Below are positions 1 through 5,536 of a stretch of DNA of 10,399 bases, piece after piece. Position 1 is the stretch's first letter; each line of letters starts with the position of its first letter. The DNA comes from an uncultured Eubacteriales bacterium (lineage in GTDB: Bacteria > Bacillota > Clostridia > Oscillospirales > Acutalibacteraceae). The notes beneath the pieces are model-generated. The model saw nothing but the letters and a program-made list of their open reading frames with translations, was not told where the DNA came from and did not search any database. The position numbers and the translations under genes are program-made. The stretch spans positions 1 through 10,399 of the forward strand of contig CAKSDF010000060.1 in NCBI GenBank assembly GCA_934444695.1, in the 5' to 3' direction.

Positions 1-62
1 ATCTCGTCGGGGGTGAAGTCTTTCAGCGTCAGGAACGAACGGCCTTTCAGATTAACGGGCAT
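1..62 (-). CDS. argF: Ornithine carbamoyltransferase, N-terminal fragment (runs off the left edge)
   Basis: Only the first 20 codons lie in the window. The translated start contains NLKGRSFLTLKDF, the characteristic N-terminus of ornithine carbamoyltransferases, which interconvert carbamoyl phosphate plus ornithine and citrulline plus phosphate in the cytoplasm. The ATG is preceded by AAGGAGG at a good distance, so the start is secure. Family membership rests on a short but very typical stretch; the catalytic STRT and HCLP motifs lie outside the window. Because a DDAH gene that produces citrulline and an amino acid carrier lie nearby, the enzyme may work in the catabolic direction here (citrulline to ornithine and carbamoyl phosphate). 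An anabolic role cannot be excluded, and the symbol could equally be arcB. Confidence 0.85.
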   Translation of the reverse strand, partial: MPVNLKGRSFLTLKDFTPDE

Positions 63-266
63 GGGATAGTCCTCCTTAATTAGTTAGATGAAATTAAAAC
101 GAATACTATTTTGAATGTTGTGTGCTCTTTCAAAGAGCTAAATGACATGGAATGCAGATCATATAAGTATCTGTGGTAACAAAGGGAAGAAGAATTTGAT
201 TAGACCTAGAGTCATTTTCACGCCCAAAGGCAGTAGTAAAATGCCTCATCCAAATAGCAATGTTTT
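63..266. promoter_or_regulatory. Leader/promoter region of the ornithine carbamoyltransferase gene
   Basis: This 204-bp gene-free stretch lies between the stop of the M20 hydrolase gene and the start of the carbamoyltransferase gene, both on the minus strand. It carries the strong ribosome binding site next to the start, an AT-rich segment, and a perfect palindrome at 124-138. A possible minus-strand -35 (TTGAAA, inside the palindrome) and -10 (TAGTAT) are 19 bp apart, which is long, so the promoter is only tentative. A second, imperfect dyad (CAGAT/ATCTG) sits at 155-173. I see no convincing terminator for the hydrolase gene, so read-through into the carbamoyltransferase gene is possible. 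Confidence 0.4.
124..138. promoter_or_regulatory. Perfect palindrome, candidate operator upstream of argF
   Basis: GCTCTTT and AAAGAGC form perfect 7-bp arms around a single central base. There is no T-tract on either side, so it is not a simple terminator. It sits 62-76 bases upstream of the carbamoyltransferase start codon, where a repressor or activator site would be expected. It does not resemble the arginine-repressor box I know. A related arrangement of the same arms occurs at 4743-4792. Confidence 0.35.
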
Positions 267-1439
267 TTAATAGCCACGGTATGCCTTGTGATCGTCTCGA
301 ATCGCACGTAGTACTTCCGGCTTGCCATACAGATTTGCAGTCAGCGTCACCAATAGACTTGCGACATTTACGATTGCTTGATGTGTTTCCTCGGAAAGCA
401 TTGCCTCAGCAAACTCTTTCGTATGGCAGGTATACGGTTTGCCAATGCTCATAATGGGATGGAACGCCGGACAATGATAATCTACGTTTCCGATGTCTGA
501 AGAACCGGTCATGCCAATACTCTCGGCATAGTCCAATCCCAGCTCGCGAAATCCTTCTTCCACCGCAGCCTTCTCCAGAGGGCTGATATACAGATCATGG
601 AAAGGTTCGCAAAGCGAGAATATCTCCACTTCGGTGCGTGTGGCAAGCGCTGCGGCACGTGCACAATCCTTGACCCATTCAGTGATGTCGTCCAGATCCG
701 TTCGTTTCGGCGCGCGAGTTAAAAACTCCACTTCGCTCAACTCTGGTACGATATTGGATGCTTCTCCGCCGTTTTTGATAATACCGTGGATTCTCGCCTC
801 TGGAATGATGTGCTGGCGCATGGCATCGGTCGCGTCAAAGAAGAGTCGCGCAGCATTGAGTGCATTTCGCCCGCTCCACGGCTCACCGGCTGCATGCGCA
901 GGTTTTCCGTGCCAACGTGCACCGATTCCGTCGAGCGCAATGAACTGTACCTCCGCCGTGGTCTGCGGTCCCATATGTACCATGGCAACAAAGTCATAGC
1001 CGTCGAAGATTCCCTTCTCAGCCATACCGATCTTTGTGCCAATATACTCCTCATCGGGTGTACCGATGATGTCCACACCGAACGAATACTCATCTCGGAA
1101 TGCCTGAAAGGCCAAGGCAGCCAGTACACTCCCACTGCCGCTAGCGCAGTGACCACAAGCGTGCCCCAAGCCACGCAACGCATCATATTCCGCCAGCAGA
1201 GCCATGCGTACCTTTCGCTCTGGGCAAATCTGGCCACGAAATGCCGTCCTATACCCTGCAAATGGATATTCAACCTCAATGCCGTGATCCCGCAGCAACT
1301 TCACAATCGCGGCTGAGCTTTTATATTCCTGTGAACCAATCTCTGGCTCACGCGCCATCTGATCGCTCAACTCAAACGCTAGTGTTTTATATTCTTCGAT
1401 TTGAGCACGCAAGGCCTTCTTCAACTGTTCCATTTCCAT
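267..1439 (-). CDS. M20-family metallo-amidohydrolase (AbgB/ACY1L2-like)
   Basis: The 390-residue protein is a full-length cytoplasmic M20 zinc hydrolase with no signal peptide. Family landmarks appear in order: LAEYDALRGLGHACGH (82-97, metal-binding His93 and catalytic region), GTPDEE (126-131, catalytic and metal-binding acids), VHMG with His155, the lid/dimerisation segment GKPAHAAGEPWSGRNALNA (178-196), SSDIGNVD (313-320) and a C-terminal CHTKEF with His339. The GHACGH form places it near aminoacylase-1-like-2 and p-aminobenzoyl-glutamate hydrolase, enzymes that cleave N-acyl amino acids or dipeptide-like amides. The exact substrate cannot be read from sequence. Next to carbamoyltransferase, DDAH and amino acid carrier genes, release of an arginine, citrulline or ornithine derivative from an amide or dipeptide is a reasonable guess. 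The start ATG has AGGAG seven bases upstream. It is transcribed divergently from the GntR regulator gene. Confidence 0.9.
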   Translation of the reverse strand: MEMEQLKKALRAQIEEYKTLAFELSDQMAREPEIGSQEYKSSAAIVKLLRDHGIEVEYPFAGYRTAFRGQICPERKVRMALLAEYDALRGLGHACGHCASGSGSVLAALAFQAFRDEYSFGVDIIGTPDEEYIGTKIGMAEKGIFDGYDFVAMVHMGPQTTAEVQFIALDGIGARWHGKPAHAAGEPWSGRNALNAARLFFDATDAMRQHIIPEARIHGIIKNGGEASNIVPELSEVEFLTRAPKRTDLDDITEWVKDCARAAALATRTEVEIFSLCEPFHDLYISPLEKAAVEEGFRELGLDYAESIGMTGSSDIGNVDYHCPAFHPIMSIGKPYTCHTKEFAEAMLSEETHQAIVNVASLLVTLTANLYGKPEVLRAIRDDHKAYRGY

Positions 1440-1539
1440 ATGTTTTCTCCTGTTTATGATCTGTTTCTTGTTTTCTTTCTCTCAATATGATATAATTATG
1501 ATGTTAATTTATTTGATTCGCAGAAAGGAGCTGTTTCCG
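1440..1539. promoter_or_regulatory. Divergent intergenic region between the M20 hydrolase and gntR
   Basis: For the plus-strand regulator gene there is a good promoter: TTGTTT at 1468-1473, a 17-bp spacer, and TATAAT at 1491-1496 preceded by TG, making it an extended -10. The AT-rich -10 region coincides with an imperfect dyad, ATGATATAATTATGAT (1487-1502), a plausible autoregulatory operator for the GntR protein. No clear separate promoter for the minus-strand hydrolase could be picked out; it must lie in the same 100 bases if the hydrolase is not read from elsewhere. Ribosome binding sites are at 1447-1451 (minus) and 1524-1530 (plus, AAAGGAG). Confidence 0.55.
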
Positions 1540-2190
1540 ATGAAACGCTTTAAGTCTTTGAAAGATCATGTCTACGACTATATTGAGACCCAGATCAAAG
1601 AAGGAAAACTCAGCCCGAACCAGCGGATCAACGAGGCGGTGATTTGTAAAGAGCTGAACATTAGCCGCACGCCGGTGCGCGAAGCACTTATTCAGCTTTC
1701 TGCCGAAGGCGTACTGGAAAACAACGCTCGTAAGGGCTTTATACTCAAAGCGGTCAACGAGCATGAGGTTGCTGAACTCTATTCTGTAATCGGTGTGCTG
1801 GACGGCTACGCTGCAAAGCTCTCCTGCGCACGGCTCGACGAGCAGGATCTGTCCAATCTTGCTTTCTACATTGAAGCAATGGATATCGCCATTAAGGCCG
1901 GGAACTACTTTATGTACGACAAGCATCAGGTGATTTTTCACCAGCTTTACATTGATAAGTGCGGCAACAGCGTGCTTATCGACACGATTGAAAAAACAAA
2001 GAACAAACTTCTTAAGCGCACATATCTAGATGATCCCGAGGGCAACCTGAAAAAAATCCTTTTGAGCACGAACGATGAGCACCGTCAGATTCTCGCACTT
2101 TTCCGCGCCAAGGATGCCGACGCACTGGCTGCCTACCTTGCCGATGTGCACTGGCGCCCGGCCTATGCCCCCTACGATGTGATTCTATAA
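1540..2190 (+). CDS. GntR-family transcriptional regulator, FCD (FadR) subfamily
   Basis: A 216-residue DNA-binding regulator. The N-terminal winged helix-turn-helix spans about 5-72, with the recognition helix signature ISRTPVREALIQLSAEG (41-57). The C-terminal FCD ligand-binding domain spans about 77-206 and keeps the usual metal-ligand pattern Asp127, His134, His181 and His204, so it probably senses a small carboxylate or amino acid through a bound metal. The start was set at the ATG 9 bases after AAAGGAG (1524-1530); an in-frame ATG at 1456 would add 28 hydrophobic residues across the promoter and is unlikely. It is divergent from the M20 hydrolase and convergent with yfcC, so local control of hydrolase, carrier and DDAH genes is the natural inference. 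The same nine-base string TGATATAAT lies in its own promoter and near the DDAH promoter. Confidence 0.92.
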   Translation: MKRFKSLKDHVYDYIETQIKEGKLSPNQRINEAVICKELNISRTPVREALIQLSAEGVLENNARKGFILKAVNEHEVAELYSVIGVLDGYAAKLSCARLDEQDLSNLAFYIEAMDIAIKAGNYFMYDKHQVIFHQLYIDKCGNSVLIDTIEKTKNKLLKRTYLDDPEGNLKKILLSTNDEHRQILALFRAKDADALAAYLADVHWRPAYAPYDVIL

Positions 2191-2208
2191 CACTGGCTTT
2201 ATAAAAAC

Positions 2209-2267
2209 AACAGGCACCGCGGTCTGAAACCACAGTCAAAGCAGGTTTCCTAACCGCGGTGCCTGTT
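2209..2267. terminator. Bidirectional terminator between convergent gntR and yfcC
   Basis: A perfect 15-bp inverted repeat (2209-2223 and 2253-2267, core CAGGCACCGCGGT) encloses a 29-base loop that holds a second nested stem, GAAACC/GGTTTC (2226-2231 and 2244-2249). On the minus strand the hairpin is followed by a T-rich run, giving a convincing intrinsic terminator for yfcC. On the plus strand the following run is weaker but T-rich, and the position 19 bases after the gntR stop suggests it serves both genes. Confidence 0.85.
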
Positions 2268-2284
2268 CTGTTTCCGCGTTTGAA

Positions 2285-3676
2285 TTATACGTAGTGGATG
2301 AATGTCGCAAGAATCACAAAGAATGACTGCATGGCAAAGAGAATGCCAAAGACTGGCAGGAAAAATTTATACCATTTACCCAGAGGAATCTTCGCAATCC
2401 CCATAGCAATTGCACAGGAAGCCGTGGGCCAGAGCATGTTGCTGTATCCGTCGCCAAACTGATAGGCCAGCACAGCGACCTGTCGGCTCAGGCCTGTCAG
2501 ATCAGCGAGCGGGACAATGATCGGCATGATCGCTGTAGCTTGTCCGCTGCCGGAGGGAATGAAGAAGTTCAGGAAGTTCTGGAAAATCAGCATCATCTCT
2601 GCCGTTGCCCACTGCGGCAGGCCATTCATCAGGCTGGCGCAGGCGTACACCACGGTATCGATGATAAGGCCAGACTTCATGATGACAAGGATCGTTCTCG
2701 AAAGTCCCACTACAACAATGGCGTCCATCATCTGCGAGAAGGAGGTCGAAAGATCATCGCAGATGTTCTCCGCGCTGCGTTTATCGATAATAGATGTCAC
2801 AATACCACCAATAATGAACACAGCGCTCATCTCGTTGAGATACCAGCCGAACACCAGCGAACCGACAACGATCAGAATGATTGCAAGCGCCATACCGGCA
2901 ACGATAACTTTTTGCTTGCCGGTAAATGCACCTTCCTGGTGTGGCTCAATCTGAAACGCGGAGTAATCAATACCATAGACCGCACTCTTGGTTGGATCCT
3001 TCTTGACCTTGCTGCCATAGCTCATGGTGATGATCGTCCACACGGCAACGAAGACAACAAAAACGATGCAGCGATAACCAATGCCGGAGAAAAGTTTCAG
3101 TTCGGCGACAGACTGGGCAATACCAATTGTAAACGGATTTGTAGTGGCAGCGGCAAAGCCAACCGTCACCGCGCCGTAGCACATGCATACACCTACGATT
3201 GCATCATAGCCGAACGCAATAGCAACAGCGATAAAGATCGGGACCAGCCCCCAAACAGTATCCAGTTCACCGTATGTCGAGCCGGCCAGTGCCCAGAGCA
3301 GAATGCAGATTGGAATAAAAAGTTTGGCACTCTTTTCCTTTCCAGAAATCAGTTTACTGATCAGAGCGTTGAGAGCGCCCGTGCGCATGATGGAATAAAT
3401 CCAAAAATAACCGAAAAGAATCAGAAAGATGACTTGACCACCGTCAATAAAGCCTTGTGCAATGGCTACGAACATGCGAAAGAGTGTAACCGGTCTTTGC
3501 TGTACATGGCCGTAGCTGCTTGCATCTACAACCGTTGTACCGGCCTCATTTACCGTATACTGGTATTCTCCTGCCGGGACAATATAGGTTGCCACGGTCA
3601 CAACGACGATCAGAATAAACAAAAGTAGTTTACTGCTGGGAAACGCAAATTTCTTCTTCGTAAGCGGTGTTGACAT
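2285..3676 (-). CDS. yfcC: YfcC-family amino acid carrier (ArcD/DcuC-like membrane protein)
   Basis: A 463-residue polytopic inner-membrane protein with about 11-13 hydrophobic segments, the first at about 17-35 (LLLFILIVVVTVATYIVPAG). Conserved family features include the polar re-entrant-like segments around AGSTYGELDT (131-140), FAAATTNPFTIGIAQS (174-189) and, near the C-terminus, IPSGSGQATAIMPI (373-386) and FGDGYSNMLWPTAS (407-420). Proteins of this family are annotated as putative basic amino acid antiporters or C4-dicarboxylate-type carriers; the substrate is not proven by sequence. It lies 96 bases downstream of the DDAH gene on the same strand with no terminator between, so the two probably form an operon, and arginine derivative/ornithine or citrulline exchange is a sensible role. 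The ATG at 3676 was chosen because AAGGA precedes it; a TTG at 3736 would add a 20-residue lysine-rich tail and has no such site. Confidence 0.88.
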   Translation of the reverse strand: MSTPLTKKKFAFPSSKLLLFILIVVVTVATYIVPAGEYQYTVNEAGTTVVDASSYGHVQQRPVTLFRMFVAIAQGFIDGGQVIFLILFGYFWIYSIMRTGALNALISKLISGKEKSAKLFIPICILLWALAGSTYGELDTVWGLVPIFIAVAIAFGYDAIVGVCMCYGAVTVGFAAATTNPFTIGIAQSVAELKLFSGIGYRCIVFVVFVAVWTIITMSYGSKVKKDPTKSAVYGIDYSAFQIEPHQEGAFTGKQKVIVAGMALAIILIVVGSLVFGWYLNEMSAVFIIGGIVTSIIDKRSAENICDDLSTSFSQMMDAIVVVGLSRTILVIMKSGLIIDTVVYACASLMNGLPQWATAEMMLIFQNFLNFFIPSGSGQATAIMPIIVPLADLTGLSRQVAVLAYQFGDGYSNMLWPTASCAIAMGIAKIPLGKWYKFFLPVFGILFAMQSFFVILATFIHYV

Positions 3677-3772
3677 ATTCGGTTCCTTCTTTCTTTTTGT
3701 GGGATATTTCTCTTTTTGCGCGCCTCTTTCCTTCAATCAATAAAATCCGTCAAACAGCTTTGCTTAAAATAC

Positions 3773-4543
3773 TTAAAAACGCAGTGACATACAACTCAGA
3801 CCACCATCCAGCTTGCGGAACTCGGACGTATCGCAGAGGATCACGTGATACCCCGCCTCTTCAACCAGCTTTGCAACACCAGGATAACCCTCGGGAACAA
3901 TGACATTTCCGTTCATCCAGATGCAATTAGCCGCGTACTCCTCGCCCTCCGGAATGAGGATTTTGTTGTACTTTTCAAACTCAGGCTTGGTGACAAACTC
4001 GCCGGAAACAAGCATATTGTTGTTTTCGATGTAGTTCACACCTGTCTTGAGGTGCAGAACCTTCTCAAGTGTAACCTCCGAACAGGTCATGCCGTACTTG
4101 GCCAGAATTTCGGAAAACTGGCGGATACCCTCTTCATTCGTGCGCGCGGAGCGGCCCACATAGAAATGGTCACCGACCATCATCACATCGCCGCCGTCAA
4201 GATAACCCTCGCCAGTGATGAAATGGATTTTGTCCTCCGGATAGAACTTTTTGATGGCGGGCAGGATCTCATTCTTTTCCCCATTGCGGGAGGCTGCACC
4301 GGGGTTTGCAATAATAGCACAGTTTCTAGTTACGACCGCCGGATCCTCCACGAACACAGAATCGGGGTATTCTTCCAAAGGCGGAAGCACCTCAACCTGT
4401 ACGCCGCACTGCTTGAGACACTCGATATAGTGTTCATGCTGTTTGCAGGCAAGTTCATAATCCGGCTTGCCAGGATAGAGTCCACTAGTAATACCGTCCA
4501 CCAGAGCCTTACACGGCTTTCTCACGATACAGTTTTTAAACAT
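3773..4543 (-). CDS. Dimethylarginine dimethylaminohydrolase (DDAH)
   Basis: A 256-residue cytoplasmic enzyme of the guanidino-group modifying (amidinotransferase) superfamily, full length for bacterial DDAH. It hydrolyses N-omega-methylated arginines to citrulline plus methylamine or dimethylamine. Visible landmarks are PDSVFVEDP (60-68, substrate-binding Glu66/Asp67), LDGGDVMMVGDHFYVG (115-130, Asp116), LHLKTG with catalytic His164, and the C-terminal DGGLSCMSLRF with nucleophile Cys251. The ending and the SARTNEEG and AANCIW stretches closely match the Pseudomonas enzyme as I remember it. The LDGGD acid is Asp, as in mammalian DDAH, where Pseudomonas has Glu. The start at 4543 is preferred: AGGAG lies 8 bases upstream, while the alternative ATG two codons earlier (4549) would have only 2 bases. 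It appears to be the first gene of a unit with yfcC. Some relatives prefer arginine or other guanidino compounds. Confidence 0.93.
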   Translation of the reverse strand: MFKNCIVRKPCKALVDGITSGLYPGKPDYELACKQHEHYIECLKQCGVQVEVLPPLEEYPDSVFVEDPAVVTRNCAIIANPGAASRNGEKNEILPAIKKFYPEDKIHFITGEGYLDGGDVMMVGDHFYVGRSARTNEEGIRQFSEILAKYGMTCSEVTLEKVLHLKTGVNYIENNNMLVSGEFVTKPEFEKYNKILIPEGEEYAANCIWMNGNVIVPEGYPGVAKLVEEAGYHVILCDTSEFRKLDGGLSCMSLRF

Positions 4544-4594
4544 TTTCATCTCTCCTTTGCATTTTATATTGTATTTATTTTGCTGATATAATAT

Positions 4595-4622
4595 ATAATA
4601 TACCGTTATCGTGCTTTGTCAA
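4595..4622 (-). promoter_or_regulatory. Promoter of the DDAH-yfcC unit
   Basis: On the minus strand a consensus TTGACA (-35, 4622-4617) is followed after 16 bases by TATTAT (-10, 4600-4595). The start codon is about 50 bases further on, and the leader is AT-rich. Just downstream of the -10 lies TGATATAAT (plus-strand 4584-4592), also found in the gntR promoter, a possible shared operator half-site for the GntR regulator. Confidence 0.65.
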
Positions 4623-4874
4623 CAATTTTGCACTACTTTCCCATCATCTTCTCGATTTTTGTAAAAGGAGCTATTTTCGCCTGTGTATTTTTGTGTATTT
4701 TCATACGTGCCATATTCTGTTGCACACAATCAAAACATTCTATTGCTCTTTCCCCTGCACCGCCACACTTATTTGAGAGTTACAAAGAGCAACACGGCAC
4801 CTTTTTGCTAAATACAATATTTCAAAATATTTCTTTCTAACTTTGCATACGTAAAAGCCGATATTTAATGATAG
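4623..4874. other. Gene-poor spacer between the metabolic locus and the accessory region
   Basis: About 250 bp with no convincing gene. A 74-codon open frame on the plus strand (4616-4840) lacks a ribosome binding site and reads as low-complexity. The only clear structure is a perfect 9-bp inverted repeat, TTGCTCTTT (4743-4751) and AAAGAGCAA (4784-4792), separated by 32 bases. Its arms repeat the palindrome at 124-138. The segment is the likeliest place for a boundary between chromosomal and mobile DNA, but no duplicated attachment site can be shown inside this window. Confidence 0.4.
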
Positions 4875-5057
4875 TTACATTCTCGATTTCTCCATGACAT
4901 ACTCCACCACCGCCGCTTTGGGGATTCTCCACACGCGACCGTTTCGATAACCCTTGAGTTTACCTGTATTTAGCAACTCGTACATCGCATTATAGCCGAT
5001 CTTCAAGGCTTCGCAGGCCTCTTCAACGGTTAGAATATCATCAAAGTTTTCAAACAT
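4875..5057 (-). CDS. Small excisionase-like helix-turn-helix DNA-binding protein
   Basis: A 60-residue protein consisting almost entirely of one MerR-like/excisionase-type winged HTH. LTVEEACEALKIGYNAMYEL (9-28) forms the helix-turn-helix, and the wing contains GKLKGYRNGRVWRIPKAAV (32-50), the typical pattern of HTH_17 proteins of conjugative elements and phages. Such proteins bend DNA at excision sites or act as small regulators. The ATG at 5057 has AAAGGAG 8 bases upstream; a longer in-frame start would add 15 residues overlapping the preceding gene. It begins only 2 bases after the stop of the upstream Myb-like gene, so the pair is co-transcribed. No integrase or recombinase gene is visible in the window, so the excisionase role is inferred from fold and setting only. 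Confidence 0.82.
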   Translation of the reverse strand: MFENFDDILTVEEACEALKIGYNAMYELLNTGKLKGYRNGRVWRIPKAAVVEYVMEKSRM

Positions 5058-5059
5058 TT

Positions 5060-5392
5060 TCAGTTCTCCTTTTTTGCTGTGCACTGTCCCCGAAACGGAC
5101 ACAATGCCGGATCATTTCCACAGCGGCCACACAAGCAACCCGCCTGTCTTGCCGCGCGCTGACGTCGCGGATTCTCCTTGCGGTCAAATAGATCGAGCTT
5201 TTCAATCTGCTGCATAATCGCCGGTTCGCTGCGATGCAATGCGACCGCGATCTCCGAAATACCAGTGCCTTCATTGAATTTTTGAGACAGCTTTTCCCTC
5301 TCTTCATCGCTCCAGTATTCCCCCTCACGTTCAGGTAGTTTTCTATGGCTGCGCAGTTCGCGCAGGCTTTGTTGCAGGTCATTGTCCATCAT
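5060..5392 (-). CDS. Small Myb/SANT-like DNA-binding protein with cysteine-rich tail
   Basis: A 110-residue protein I cannot assign to a named family. Residues about 24-68 (EYWSDEEREKLSQKFNEG and the following AVALHRSEPAIMQQIEKL) have the tryptophan and spacing of a three-helix SANT/Myb-like DNA-binding domain. The tail carries CLCGRC, NDPALC and GQC (Cys86, 88, 91, 98, 104), which could bind zinc or a metal cluster. The two adjacent ATG codons at 5392/5389 follow GAGG by about 9 bases. It forms a tight two-gene unit with the excisionase-like gene and is divergent from the amidoligase operon, so it could regulate that operon. The overlapping frame at 5050-5382 is a shadow. Confidence 0.72.
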   Translation of the reverse strand: MMDNDLQQSLRELRSHRKLPEREGEYWSDEEREKLSQKFNEGTGISEIAVALHRSEPAIMQQIEKLDLFDRKENPRRQRAARQAGCLCGRCGNDPALCPFRGQCTAKKEN

Positions 5393-5491
5393 GGTAATTT
5401 ACCTCGCTTTACTTAATTCTTCTTACCATGATGTTGCTTGATTCCGTTCGTAAAAGCGTATTTTTTCAATTGGATACCATTCCTGTGAAGT

Positions 5492-5511
5492 AGTCAGAAG
5501 CAATTCTGACT
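5492..5511 (+). promoter_or_regulatory. Hairpin with GCAA tetraloop in the amidoligase leader
   Basis: AGTCAGAA and TTCTGACT are perfect 8-bp arms around GCAA, a GNRA-type tetraloop, followed by a run containing TTTTTT. The element ends 25 bases before the amidoligase start codon. It could be an attenuator or weak terminator in the leader RNA, or a DNA operator for one of the divergent small DNA-binding proteins. The wider divergent region (5393-5536) shows no confident -35/-10 pair. Confidence 0.45.
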
Positions 5512-5536
5512 GTTATCTTTTTTAGAGGATATCTCA

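Noticed and set aside
216..250. AGGCA/TGCCT stem near 220-246 as a terminator of the M20 gene
   Set aside because: Only 5 bp of pairing and no T-tract on the minus strand.
786..1316. 176-codon plus-strand and 180-codon minus-strand frames within the M20 gene
   Set aside because: Both overlap the M20 hydrolase frame, which has full-length family motifs and a good ribosome binding site.
2540..3628. 362-codon open frame on the plus strand
   Set aside because: It is antisense to the yfcC carrier gene; the product is low-complexity and rich in Asn/Asp/His/Arg with no recognisable domain, and the minus-strand frame gives a clear membrane protein.
3845..4591. 248-codon open frame on the plus strand
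   Set aside because: Antisense to the DDAH gene, whose catalytic motifs are all intact on the minus strand.
4616..4840. 74-codon plus-strand frame in the spacer
   Set aside because: No ribosome binding site, starts within the DDAH promoter, and a hydrophobic low-complexity product with no family; likely chance in AT-rich DNA.
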